Part shown: positions 26,705-35,793 of the stretch, one piece after another
How the letters are laid out: each line of letters begins with the position of its first letter
Numbering within the stretch: the first letter of the stretch is position 1
Source: Virgibacillus_N oceani_A
GTDB taxonomy: Bacteria > Bacillota > Bacilli > Bacillales > Amphibacillaceae
Assembly (NCBI GenBank): GCA_041521345.1
Contig: JBGOHB010000006.1
Reading direction: 5' to 3' (one strand)
DNA length: 64,000 nucleotides
Position numbers and translations under genes: made by a program
Notes under the pieces: generated by a model
What the model saw: the letters and a program-made list of their open reading frames with translations, nothing else
Told to the model about the DNA's origin: nothing
The model's database searches: none

Positions 26705-28738
26705 TTACACATTTTTCATTGTGGTTTTATTAATCACTTTGTCAAATATAATGAGGATCGCAGGGAGAAAGCATATGACTAAAATGTATGCGAGCAATGC
26801 TCCTCTTCCCAGCAGCAAGCCGATTGATCCTACAATCGGGTTCGTTGATGTCAGCCACAAGATGAACCCAACGCTTGATAATATTGAAGCGGATACGGTG
26901 ATCGAGAATATTTTCTCGTTCAACGTTTTCTTTGCTGCCACAAAGGCTGACATTTCCTTCCGATTTTGTCTGTATTCCTCTGTATAAAGAATGGCATAAT
27001 CCACGGTTGCTGCAAGTTGAACCGTACTGATAATCAAATAGCCAATAAAGACTAAAGAAGATCCGGTAAAATAAGGTACAGATAAATTGAACCATACAGA
27101 AGACTGAATCGTTAATAATAACACGACAGGTAACGAAATGGATCTGAAAGCGAACATAATAACAACCGCTATCGTGATGACTGTGAGCAGATTGACTACC
27201 GTATTATCTCGTTCGACTGTATTTTTCATATCATATAATGTCGCGCTTTCCCCGAGCACATATGCCCCATCACCGTAATAATCCTGAGAGACATCCTTCA
27301 CTGTTTCAACAAGTTCAAATGCTGCATCCCCCTCATCACCTGTATTTGTATTAAGGATAATTCTGCTGAAATTTTCCGAGAAGAATTGCTCTGTTACTTC
27401 TTCTTCCAGATATTCCGGCGGGATTCCAGTACTGACTGCGTCAACATAGGAAACGCTGCTAGTTATAGGATCAAGACTTCTTAAATCTTGAATTAATTGT
27501 TCCTCTTTGGCAATGTCTCCCTCCGGCACAAGTAAAATCAGTTGCGTAAACGCTCCAAATGTCTCTTCAATTTGAATAGCGTCACTGCCTGCTCTTGTAT
27601 TATCCGGATGCTCTCCCATACCAAAAATAAAATTGGTCTGGCTTTGTGCCAAAAATGCTGGAACGATGAAAAGCAGTACGATAATTAACATGGGTATTCT
27701 GATTTTGACTAAAAACTTTCCTACATTCCACGTAGTCGGTATCAGTGTCTTATGCTGTGTTTTATCAATCCATTTATAAAGTAAAACCGTCAATGCTGGC
27801 AGAAACACCATTACACTGATAAAGCTAAGCGCTATCCCCTTCACCAGGTTTAAACCTAAATCCGCACCGATTTCAAAATTCATGAATGTTAATGCGATAA
27901 ACCCGAAAAAAGTAGTTGCTGCACTGGTTGAAATAGCGGGAAAGGATCGCTTCATTGCTAATTTCATTGCCTCTTGCGGATCTTCCGTTTTTTTTCGGTA
28001 ATCCGAAAAACTGTGAAGCAGGAAAATCGCATAATCAAGGGAAACTGCGAGCTGCAGGATTGGCGCAACAGATTGCGTGATAAAGGAAATTTCCCCGATG
28101 AAAATATTTGTTCCTAAATTGATCAAAACAGAAATTCCAATTGCTGTCAGGAAAAACACCGGTTCCATCCATGATGAAGTGGATAAAACCAATATAATGA
28201 TAATGATTGGTATCAGTATAGCTGCGGCGGTCATCGTTTCTGAACCAGTCATTTTTTGTGAGACGGCGGTGTCAACAGCCTCGCCATCCATCGCATTTTC
28301 CTCACCAATAAGCGCGTAGACCTCATCGGTGATTCTTACTTCTTCCTCTTCCTCAATCGCGAAGGTGAATAATGCTGCATTGTCTTTATAATAAGATTCG
28401 ACGGTATCTTCCTCTGCCATTTCGATTGGCATTTTTACGTCAATCGCATCATCTAGCCAGTTAACATCTGTGACTCCTTGAATGTTGCTCAGTTCATCTT
28501 TAAACACAAGGGCTTCCTGGATGGATACATCCTGAATCATTACCCTTGCATTTTGCATATTGCCGTCAAATTCATCTTCCATCACTTCCATTGAAATGGT
28601 AGAAGGGGACTCCTCCGGCAGATAATCTGTCATATTGTAGTTAACAGACACTGTAAATTGGACAACTGCACTGATGATGGCAAGAAGAACGAACGTGATA
28701 ACTATAGATTTTTTATACTTCAATATTCGTGATGCCAT
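26705..28738 (-). CDS. MMPL/RND-superfamily exporter
   Basis: 677 residues. It has the two-fold plan of MMPL: TM1 (~12-30), an outer domain ~35-165, five membrane segments including the family-typical APILQLAVSLDYAIFLLHSFSDYR (~225-248) and a TM6, then a second outer domain and the parallel segment TVQLAATVDYAILYTEEYR. The Asp of LDYA/VDYA in each half is the likely proton path. It probably exports a lipid or hydrophobic compound. ATG at 28738. A TetR gene lies divergent 160 bases upstream, so local regulation is likely. Confidence 0.85.
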   Translation of the reverse strand: MASRILKYKKSIVITFVLLAIISAVVQFTVSVNYNMTDYLPEESPSTISMEVMEDEFDGNMQNARVMIQDVSIQEALVFKDELSNIQGVTDVNWLDDAIDVKMPIEMAEEDTVESYYKDNAALFTFAIEEEEEVRITDEVYALIGEENAMDGEAVDTAVSQKMTGSETMTAAAILIPIIIIILVLSTSSWMEPVFFLTAIGISVLINLGTNIFIGEISFITQSVAPILQLAVSLDYAIFLLHSFSDYRKKTEDPQEAMKLAMKRSFPAISTSAATTFFGFIALTFMNFEIGADLGLNLVKGIALSFISVMVFLPALTVLLYKWIDKTQHKTLIPTTWNVGKFLVKIRIPMLIIVLLFIVPAFLAQSQTNFIFGMGEHPDNTRAGSDAIQIEETFGAFTQLILLVPEGDIAKEEQLIQDLRSLDPITSSVSYVDAVSTGIPPEYLEEEVTEQFFSENFSRIILNTNTGDEGDAAFELVETVKDVSQDYYGDGAYVLGESATLYDMKNTVERDNTVVNLLTVITIAVVIMFAFRSISLPVVLLLTIQSSVWFNLSVPYFTGSSLVFIGYLIISTVQLAATVDYAILYTEEYRQNRKEMSAFVAAKKTLNEKIFSITVSASILSSVGFILWLTSTNPIVGSIGLLLGRGALLAYILVICFLPAILIIFDKVINKTTMKNV

Positions 28739-28812
28739 GACTTTAAAATTCCATCCTCTCTTGCCTAACTTCTCTTTCCATTATATCATTATATAAAACA
28801 CGGTGTTGTTTA

Positions 28813-28871
28813 TTCAACAGACAGTTTTGTGGATTTCGTTCAATGCCCAACATATTGAATAGATGTGTTGA
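28813..28871. promoter_or_regulatory. Candidate TetR operator region
   Basis: TTCAACA (28813-28819) and TGTTGAA (28865-28871) lie as inverted half-sites between the MMPL and TetR starts, with further TTCAA/TTGAA copies between them. They are probable binding sites for the TetR protein. This is an inference from symmetry and position only. Confidence 0.4.
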
Positions 28872-28898
28872 ATTACGCTGGGAAAAGGTGATTTTTTT

Positions 28899-29468
28899 AT
28901 GACAGAAGCTAAATTGGACAGAAGAAAAAAATATACTCGTATGGTTCTGAAAGACAGTATGATCAAATTACTAAAGGAAAAGCAGATTTCCGAGATAACT
29001 GTGAAGGAAATCTGTGAACTGGCAGACGTGAACCGGTCTACATTTTACGCGCATTATTTGGATTTGTACGACTTGCTAAATAAAATGGAAGAAGAAGTCC
29101 TTGATGATATGAAAACGTACCTATATCAGTATAATTTTCAAAAAGATGAAGAATCTATTCAGATGACTGAAAGAATATTGGAGTATATTGTGGCAAATAA
29201 AGAAATAGCTCAAATCCTGCTTCATGAAAATGCAGATCCGAACTTTCAAAAGCGAGTGATGAAAATCGCGCAAAAATATTTGATGGACAGCTGGGGCCTG
29301 GCAAAGATGCTTGATGAAGATTTTACTCATTATTTATCCATATTTACTATAGGTGGCTGTCTTCAAATGATAAGAGAGTGGTTGGAAGGAAACTTGGATC
29401 AGTCACCAAAAGAGATGGCGATTCTTATTAATAACTTTGCAAATAATGGTTTGTCGGTGGTGAAGTAA
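28899..29468 (+). CDS. TetR-family regulator of the MMPL unit
   Basis: 189 residues. The N-terminal helix-turn-helix reads KQISEITVKEICELADVNRSTFYAHYLDLYDLL, the standard TetR pattern; the C-terminal ~120 residues form the ligand and dimer domain (TetR_C-type, ending FANNGLSVVK). Divergent transcription from the exporter suggests it represses that unit and its own gene. ATG after AAAAGGTG. Confidence 0.85.
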   Translation: MTEAKLDRRKKYTRMVLKDSMIKLLKEKQISEITVKEICELADVNRSTFYAHYLDLYDLLNKMEEEVLDDMKTYLYQYNFQKDEESIQMTERILEYIVANKEIAQILLHENADPNFQKRVMKIAQKYLMDSWGLAKMLDEDFTHYLSIFTIGGCLQMIREWLEGNLDQSPKEMAILINNFANNGLSVVK

Positions 29469-29602
29469 AAATTTTCACGGTGAACAGATTAATGCTAATT
29501 GAATGGTATGGCAAAAGAAATAAAAGGTTGGAAGCCGGGGGATAGTGAACGTTTAAAGAGCGAACTAGATTGCGAAGTGATTATAAAAAGGGAGGGGATC
29601 AT

Positions 29603-30911
29603 TTGGCACCTAAAATTCAGGTTAGTTCGATTGATTCATATATTGATGAGGAGGTAACCATTAAAGTAATTGGTTGTTTAAAGCATACAGAGGTGATCAT
29701 ACATGCAACAACGTTTGATGAAGAACAAAAGAAATTTTGTTCCTATGCTGCATTTATCGCAGATCATGAGGGAATGTTAATGTATCTTCGGAAAAACCAA
29801 TTGAGGGTACTTATGATCAGGCAGATGGTTCTGGTTTGTTCTGGTCTATGGAGCATGCTAATTCAAGGTTGGATGATTACTATGAGAAGAACAGTGCAGA
29901 TAAAATCTCTATAAATCTAGTTCTGAAAGTGGATGGGAAAACGTGCGATACCGTGACAATTCATCGATATTTTTATATGGATGGCGTGAAAAAGGAATGT
30001 GTTAAGCATGCCCAAATAAGAGGGGTGTTATTTCATCCAGAGCGGCGTGGCCGTTATCCTGCGATTATCATACTTAGTGGATCTGATGGTGGAAAACAAG
30101 AGCATGCAGCGGCTTTATTAGCTTCTAAAGGGTATTCAGCATTTGCACTTTCTTATTTTGGTGTAGAAGGAGTACCAAAAGATCTTGAGAATATCTCATT
30201 AGAATACTTTCAAGAAGCAACGATGTGGTTAAAAGATCACCCATATGTGAATGGAGATGTGAATTTAATTGGCTATTCGAGAGGGGCAGAACTTGCCCTC
30301 CTTTTAGGGGCAACGTTTGATGACTATAAATCCATAATAGCGGGAGCCCCGAGTGCCTATATAACACCAGGCATGAAAAATGGAATTTTGCTAATGTGTC
30401 GTCGTGGATGTTCAATCAGAAAGCATTGCCTAATGTTAAGTTTAAATATCGCCCCTTAACCATGTTTTCTATTTTAAAGAACTGGATATTAAGAAAATCG
30501 ATCTCTTATTTATCAATTTGGGATAAAACGCTAAAAGGTCAGAAAGGGATTACAGAAGCAAGCATTCCTGTTGAAAATATTAATGTTCCTATTATGTTGA
30601 TAACTGGAAAAGATGATCAATTATGGCCTTCAGACCAATTTGTCAAAATGATGGAGATCAAGTTAAAGGATGCAAAGGGCTCAGATTATAATCGCTATTT
30701 ATATTATGAAAATGCAGGTCATTTTTTATCTTTTCCCTATAGTTTTGTTAACCTTCCTGCGAATATTCACATGAATACCGGGGGAGGAATGACAGTGACA
30801 TTTGGTGGATCAAAACGAGCAAATGCAAAGGCAGCAAAAGATTCTTGGAGTCAAATACTAGAATTTCTTTATGAAAATATGGGGCATTCTACCATTGTTC
30901 GAAATAAATGA
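29603..30911 (+). pseudogene. Acyl-CoA thioesterase/BAAT-family hydrolase, two frameshifts
   Basis: A TTG after AAAGGGAGGGG opens APKIQVSSIDSYIDEE (N-terminal bile-acid/acyl-CoA domain). One base is missing near 29771-29775; the next frame gives SSEKPIEGTYDQADGSGLFW to the alpha/beta-hydrolase core (IILSGSDGGKQEHAAALLA, nucleophile-like NLIGYSRGAELALLLG). A second one-base loss in a T-run near 30385-30390 shifts into SSWMFNQKALP and the catalytic-end ITGKDDQLWPSDQF and YYENAGHFLSFPY. Everything but the frame is conserved (436 residues if rejoined), so decay is recent or the breaks are assembly errors. Confidence 0.75.
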
Positions 30912-30958
30912 GTACAGTCTGCAATGGAGGCTGAAGCAAACCATTAGATTAATGGCAA

Positions 30959-30988
30959 GAAGGTTGATTCATTGACGGATCAACCTTC
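30959..30988. terminator. Shared hairpin between convergent genes
   Basis: GAAGGTTGAT pairs perfectly with ATCAACCTTC across a 10-base loop, overlapping the maf stop codon. It probably stops transcripts from both sides; T-runs are short. Confidence 0.55.
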
Positions 30989-31560
30989 TATTTGGGGAAA
31001 ATGGAAAAACTTCTTAATTCCCTTGCAACTTTTGAGACAGGTAGTCCGACTACATTATAGTAATCACCAATTATTTTCTTAGCAAACATGGCACCCATAC
31101 TCTGAATTCCGTAAGAACCAGCTTTATCATAAGGTTCTTCTGTAGATACATACCATTCTATTTCCGTTTTGGATAAAGGCCAAAATGCTACTTCCGTTTT
31201 CTCAACGAGCGTAATTTCATTTTTGACTGAACGAATCGTTACGCCTGTATAAACCTCATGTATTGATCCGCTTAGCATGGAAATCATTCGAAAAGCATCT
31301 TCTTTATCTATTGGTTTTTCAAATATATTATTTTTATATGAAACGACGGTGTCCGCTGAAAGGATGACTTCATTGTTATCCGCCAGTAGTGTATGTTCAC
31401 TTTTTAGTTTTGCTAATTTCTGTACTTTTTCTTTTGGATCATTAATCTGAATTTGTGATTCATCGATGTCCGGCTTTCGAACAGAAAAAGGGAGGCTTAT
31501 TTGCTTTAAAATATCCTGCCTTCTAGGTGATCCGGACGCTAAAATGAGTTTCTTTGTCAT
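30988..31560 (-). CDS. maf: Maf-type nucleoside triphosphate pyrophosphatase
   Basis: 190 residues. Family marks: LILASGSPRRQDILKQ at the start, ILSADTVVSYKN, KPIDKEDAFRMISMLSG, and YDKAGSYGIQSMGA. It hydrolyses dTTP/UTP and modified nucleotides to monophosphates and is linked with septum control. Its stop overlaps the terminator stem shared with the plus-strand unit. ATG with AGGAGG upstream. It stands alone, not with mreB or radC. Confidence 0.92.
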   Translation of the reverse strand: MTKKLILASGSPRRQDILKQISLPFSVRKPDIDESQIQINDPKEKVQKLAKLKSEHTLLADNNEVILSADTVVSYKNNIFEKPIDKEDAFRMISMLSGSIHEVYTGVTIRSVKNEITLVEKTEVAFWPLSKTEIEWYVSTEEPYDKAGSYGIQSMGAMFAKKIIGDYYNVVGLPVSKVARELRSFSIFPK

Positions 31561-31859
31561 TTTTCTCCTCCTCTGTGGCGTTTTATTTAGTTTAGCAGAA
31601 TAGCAGGTGGAAAGGAATTTACAGATAGGTTGAAAATCGCTCTGTTTATTTGTTCATTTATTCAATCTTTTCAGTTTTTTTAAGCGTATGTAATTATCTT
31701 CTCCATACATAATTTCCTTTTATTTTCTTTATTTTACATGTTAGATACTCCTATTAGAATTGATATAAAAAGAAGAATAAATCAGCTGAATAAATTGGTT
31801 TGCTTCATTATTTTCCTGAAACATATTATGATAGTAGTTATATAGAAAGAAGGGACATA
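31561..31859. other. Intergenic region between maf and the YczE-like gene
   Basis: AT-rich divergent promoter region. No gene, repeat or riboswitch was seen beyond likely -10-type T/A-rich stretches. Confidence 0.4.
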
Positions 31860-32501
31860 ATGATGCTTGGAATACGTTGGGGCTTTTTTCTCGTGGGAGT
31901 CCTTATTTTTAGTTATGGAATTAGTATCGCAATTAAGGTGCAGCATGTGGGTATTCACCCGTGGGATGTGCTGAACGTTGCCTTGTTTGAAAAAGTTGGT
32001 CTATCGATTGGGTCGTGGGCCATTATTATTTCCGTATTGCTGATTGTCGTTTCCTGGGTATTGGATAAAAGCTATATAAAACTAGGAACATTTTTAAATG
32101 CGGTGCTTGTTGGTGCTTGCGTTGACTTTTATTTATGGCTTGATATACTCCCCCCAGCAACACACGGTTGGCAGGATTATTTAACGATCTTTCTCGGTAT
32201 TATCGTTATGGGATTTGGCGGCGGACTCTATAATGCAGCAGGAGTTGGGTCGGGACCGCGGGACGGATTCATGCTTTCCATCTCCGATAAGCTCGGGGCC
32301 CCCATTGGAAAAATTCGAGTTATTGTAGAAACGCTCGTCCTTGGAATTGGCTGGATTTTGGGCGGGCCGGTATTTATTGTTACATTTCTGTTTACCTTTA
32401 TTCAAAGTCCGATTTTCCAATACACATTCCATACTTTCAGGAAATTAATATTCAAGATGGATTTGCGTCTAGGAAAAAAACATACGGAACACACAGCTTA
32501 A
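31860..32501 (+). CDS. YczE/YyaS/YitT-like membrane protein
   Basis: About 213 residues and five predicted membrane segments. MLGIRWGFFLVGVLIFSYGI, the conserved VGIHPWDVLNVALFEKVGLS and GLYNAAGVGSGPRDGFMLSI match the YczE family, one member of which supports surfactin production in B. subtilis; the mechanism is unknown. AAGGGA precedes two possible ATG codons (31860, 31863), the second with the better spacing. A terminator follows directly. Confidence 0.8.
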   Translation: MMLGIRWGFFLVGVLIFSYGISIAIKVQHVGIHPWDVLNVALFEKVGLSIGSWAIIISVLLIVVSWVLDKSYIKLGTFLNAVLVGACVDFYLWLDILPPATHGWQDYLTIFLGIIVMGFGGGLYNAAGVGSGPRDGFMLSISDKLGAPIGKIRVIVETLVLGIGWILGGPVFIVTFLFTFIQSPIFQYTFHTFRKLIFKMDLRLGKKHTEHTA

Positions 32502-32526
32502 GGCAGGAGAATTCCTGTCTTTTTTT
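32499..32526 (+). terminator. Rho-independent terminator
   Basis: AAGGCAGGA pairs with TCCTGTCTT and runs into TTTTTTT. The stem overlaps the stop codon of the YczE-like gene. Confidence 0.8.
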
Positions 32527-32719
32527 ATATCCAGTAAAAAATTCATTTAAAAAAGCTAATTTTAAAAATTACAGGCTGACGCTATGGCAAATTTTGAATT
32601 TTACAGGGAGAGAAATCGAATTTCTTTTATTACTTCGGTACTTATGTTGGAATTTCAGCTTGTTGAGCTTTTCTGGCAGCGTGATAAAATGAGGAAAAAT
32701 AAACAATGGAGGGATCATA

Positions 32720-33373
32720 ATGGCACAAAGCAATATTATTTATTTTCCAGATAAAGTGCAGGAGGAATTAATTAATGTGCTGGATAAGCTGGTGGATTAT
32801 GCTGTCCAGCAATATCAGAAGGAAATTGTTGAAATAACGGAACATTATTTGAAAAGGATGAATATCTCCGAGAAAACCGAAAACCGTGTATTTACCCAAA
32901 TGTTTTGGTGGACCATATTTTGTTATCGCATGAAGCTAACCAGAATAACTGTCTTTCAGGAATTCTTGAAAGTAAATAAAGAAGAATGGGAAAGGAAAAG
33001 CATGACGGTTCAACAGGTGCTTGCAAGCTGGCTGAATTTAAGCCCGGGTTTTTACTATGTGGAGAATGATCGATCTGGTAAGTTTTTTATTTTCCGGGAT
33101 ATATTTGAAGGGGACAGGAAAATTGTTGGTGTCCATAGCAAGGGAAGTCGTAGGCCAGTACAGGGGGAATTCGTTTCCGTTATGCTGCTTCCATTGGAAG
33201 ATGGCAGTTTTCTATCACAAGGCAGAATTATTTATATCTCTGAAACTAAATCAACAACAATTGTCGATAAAATTTCCAGCTATTATGAAAAACATGCGAT
33301 ATCACCCAGTTACTTACTTAACCCGCAGCTTTATCCCGAACTTCTGCGTATTGCATTGGAAGCAGATGGATGA
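32720..33373 (+). CDS. Conserved-looking cytosolic protein, unknown
   Basis: 217 residues, ATG after TGGAGGGATCATA. The N-terminal half is helical (VQEELINVLDKLVDYAVQQY; two aromatic-rich helices QMFWWTIFCYRM), and the C-terminal half has a beta-rich core (FYYVENDRSGKFFIFRDIFEG, VSVMLLPLEDGSFLSQGRII). No catalytic motif is seen. The helical-plus-small-beta plan recalls proteins annotated with SEC-C or YecA-like domains, but the metal-binding Cys pattern is absent, so I leave it unnamed. A 40-codon ORF overlaps its stop. Confidence 0.75.
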   Translation: MAQSNIIYFPDKVQEELINVLDKLVDYAVQQYQKEIVEITEHYLKRMNISEKTENRVFTQMFWWTIFCYRMKLTRITVFQEFLKVNKEEWERKSMTVQQVLASWLNLSPGFYYVENDRSGKFFIFRDIFEGDRKIVGVHSKGSRRPVQGEFVSVMLLPLEDGSFLSQGRIIYISETKSTTIVDKISSYYEKHAISPSYLLNPQLYPELLRIALEADG

Positions 33374-33492
33374 AGAAGTCAAATACAAATTCAGCAGATA
33401 TTCTGGAAAGAAAAAAAGCAGAACAGATTATCCAAAAATTAGCTGCCGGCAAAATTCGTATTGTTTATTTGAAGACTTTTCTCCGCAAGTGA
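33370..33492 (+). CDS. Small ORF coupled to the preceding gene
   Basis: The ATG overlaps the upstream TGA as ATGA, a typical translational-coupling arrangement. The 40 residues (MKKSNTNSADILERKKAEQI then IQKLAAGKIRIVYLKTFLRK) are basic and helical. It converges with, and overlaps by ~50 bases, a minus-strand membrane protein gene. It may be the truncated N-terminus of a longer protein. Unrecognised. Confidence 0.4.
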   Translation: MKKSNTNSADILERKKAEQIIQKLAAGKIRIVYLKTFLRK

Positions 33493-33645
33493 ACTTCCAT
33501 GTTCCATCTTTTGGTCGACGATATTTTCCATCATAGCCCGATCTACATCGTAATCCTCAATGACATGCTCAAGCCAAAACCAGGCAATAACTAATACAAG
33601 AACCGTAAAAAGTAACACAATGAAAATAGTAAGTTTTTCCTTCAC
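33439..33645 (-). CDS. Small single-pass membrane protein
   Basis: 68 residues from a GTG nine bases after GGGGAGG; an in-frame ATG at 33663 overlaps that site, so the GTG is preferred. KEKLTIFIVLLFTVLVLVIA is a membrane segment, followed by an acidic tail (HVIEDYDVDRAMMENIVDQK). It overlaps the convergent 40-residue ORF by ~50 bases; one of the two may not be real. Unknown function. Confidence 0.5.
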   Translation of the reverse strand: MKEKLTIFIVLLFTVLVLVIAWFWLEHVIEDYDVDRAMMENIVDQKMEHGSSLAEKSLQINNTNFAGS

Positions 33646-33815
33646 GCCTAATTTCCTCCCCATTAATACCTATTATAAGATTATCAAAACGATCAGAATA
33701 TGTAAATATAATGTGAATCAAATACGTTCTTTACTTTTCTAGTAAAAACAGCAGCAAAAACAGATGTCATACAGACAAGAGATAAATTCTAGTTGGAAAA
33801 AAACGTAATGATAAG

Positions 33816-34040
33816 TTGAAGGTAATTAGAGGTCTCTTGGAAAAGTCATCCGTAGAATATGAAACACATTTTTTACACGGTAAAGCAGGTCCGACCATAG
33901 TAAATTATGCAAATGATTATGTATTTGACTGCGTTGTGTTTGGTAGCCGCGTATTAAATGACTTGCAAACATTTCTGCTTGGAATCGTCAGCCATAAAGT
34001 AGCAAAACGAGTGGATTGTCCTGTGTTGATTGTTAAATAA
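33816..34040 (+). pseudogene. Universal stress protein (UspA), C-terminal fragment
   Basis: 74 residues equal the second half of a UspA domain: YETHFLHGKAGPTIVNYAND, then DCVVFGSRVLNDLQTFLLGI and VSHKVAKRVDCPVLIVK. The nucleotide-binding GxxG(9)GS pattern is only partly kept. No N-terminal half or ribosome site is found upstream, so it is taken as a 5'-truncated gene. Confidence 0.6.
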
Positions 34041-34103
34041 TAGAAAACTGGGGCAGGTTAGCTGTCCCAGTTGTGTGGACAAGTTACCAAGCCCCGTTTT
34101 CCA

Positions 34104-35231
34104 TTATAACGCTTTAGATACATCGTAATAATTCAAATCAATATCCATTTTTTCACCACGGGCAAGCTTGGCTACTTGTGATCCAATATATGGTGCCATC
34201 GTTAATCCTGATGCACCGAGTCCATTAATGAGAATTAGTCCGTCCCATCCGGGCAGCTCTCCCATGATCGGCAGGAACCCAGGTGCGACAGGTCTGAAGC
34301 CGACTCGGGTTTCCAGCACTGTGGCCGGCGCTATCCCCGGTGCGATGTCCATTGCTTTTGTTAATATTTCATGCATTCCGCCCGCGGTTACTCGGCGGTC
34401 AAATCCCACCTCATCTTCATGGGTGGATCCGATAATAATCCTGCCTTCATCAAATCCAAGCATGTACTGATTATTTGGCGGCATGACAAGGGGCCATTCA
34501 TCTGTCAAGGTATCCGGCATACGCACATGCATGATTTGTGCCCGTTGGGGTTGAACATGAAAATCCACACCCAATGGTTTGAACAGTTCACCCATCCATG
34601 CGCCGGTGGCAGCAATCACTTTTACTGCGGTTATTTCCTTGCCATCCACATTCACCCCATAAATGGAATTCCCTTTAAATAATAAGCGAGCATTACCTTC
34701 CACCAAAGAAGCACCAAGTTTTTTTGCACCTTTGATCAGAGATTCACGAAGTTTTCTTCCGTCCACCCTGGCAGCACCACTCACGTGAACCGAGCCAAAT
34801 CCGTCGGCCACCAATGGGAACAATTCCTTCGTCTTGCTTTCATCAAGTAGTGTTACTTCACCAATTTCCGGGGCCTTTTCACGCCGCTTGATGGCACGCT
34901 CCTTCATCGCCTGAAGTTTTCCCTTGTCCTTATGAAGACTAATTGCGCCAACCTTAGCGTACCCGGTATCTGTCAGCCCTTCCGCAGCTAAATCATCCAT
35001 CAGCCAAGGATAAAACTTCACCCCTTCTTTTGCTAAATGGTACCATGCTTTATTTCTGCGTTGAGATAGCCAGGGACATAAAATCCCTGCTGCTGCATCT
35101 GTTGCCTGTCCTTTTTCTAGCCTGTCTACAATCACCACATCGCAGCCGCTTTTGGCAAGATAGTAGGCAGTTGCGGCACCAGCAATACCGGCGCCAATTA
35201 TTATATATGGGTCTGGATTATCTATTGACAA
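34104..35231 (-). CDS. FAD-dependent oxidoreductase (DAO/glycine oxidase-like)
   Basis: 375 residues. The Rossmann FAD site YIIIGAGIAGAATAYYLAKSG is at the N-terminus, followed by the family AAAGILCPWLSQRR, the mid-domain VIAATGAWMGEL and the C-terminal GLILINGLGASGLTMAPYIG, which contacts the FAD. It oxidises an amino acid or secondary amine with oxygen or a quinone; the substrate is unknown. TTG start at 35231, overlapping the end of the DinB-like gene by 14 bases, so the two are one transcript. Confidence 0.85.
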   Translation of the reverse strand: MSIDNPDPYIIIGAGIAGAATAYYLAKSGCDVVIVDRLEKGQATDAAAGILCPWLSQRRNKAWYHLAKEGVKFYPWLMDDLAAEGLTDTGYAKVGAISLHKDKGKLQAMKERAIKRREKAPEIGEVTLLDESKTKELFPLVADGFGSVHVSGAARVDGRKLRESLIKGAKKLGASLVEGNARLLFKGNSIYGVNVDGKEITAVKVIAATGAWMGELFKPLGVDFHVQPQRAQIMHVRMPDTLTDEWPLVMPPNNQYMLGFDEGRIIIGSTHEDEVGFDRRVTAGGMHEILTKAMDIAPGIAPATVLETRVGFRPVAPGFLPIMGELPGWDGLILINGLGASGLTMAPYIGSQVAKLARGEKMDIDLNYYDVSKAL

Positions 35232-35667
35232 GCATGTTCAACACCTTCATTTGACCAATATGTTCTGCTTCATGCTGGGTGATCATTAAAAATATATCCC
35301 CGTACGTTTTAAAATTTCCGAACGGTAATTCAAAAGGAAGGTCCTGATCAAAGAAGTCGGCGTTTAAATCATTAATCCGCTTCTGCTGTTCTTTTAAATG
35401 ACTGATGATTTCAGAAAGCGATGGTACTTTTTCCGGCCAGTCAGCGGGTTTGGTGCCTGTGGAGAATAGATCCTTGTATTCTTCTGGAATATTCTTGGAG
35501 TGATTCGGGAAACCAAGTAATAAAGCTTCTGCTGTAACAAGGATATGGCCGACATGCCAGCGGAGTGTGTTATTAATTTTTTCCGGCTGACTATCTACTT
35601 TACTTTCATCAAGTCCCTTAACCACTCCCAATGTTGCCTCACGTGTGTAATTGAAATGATTAAACAT
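35218..35667 (-). CDS. DinB-like metal-binding protein
   Basis: 149 residues, four-helix bundle. Metal ligands: His in TLRWHVGHILVTAEALL and the C-terminal pair in ITQHEAEHIGQMK. It is co-transcribed with the FAD oxidoreductase that follows. Like the 6.5-kb gene, it belongs to the DinB/YfiT superfamily, but the two are not close copies. ATG after GGAGGAATTTTAC. Confidence 0.82.
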   Translation of the reverse strand: MFNHFNYTREATLGVVKGLDESKVDSQPEKINNTLRWHVGHILVTAEALLLGFPNHSKNIPEEYKDLFSTGTKPADWPEKVPSLSEIISHLKEQQKRINDLNADFFDQDLPFELPFGNFKTYGDIFLMITQHEAEHIGQMKVLNMLVNR

Positions 35668-35793
35668 GTAAAATTCCTCCTCAAAAAACTAATGTGTGTG
35701 CTCATCTCAATCATAGAAATATTTCGTGGAAAAGTAAAATAAAAAAGGAATTTTTCCGTCAATAAAGAATTACTATATAGGAGGGAGGACATA

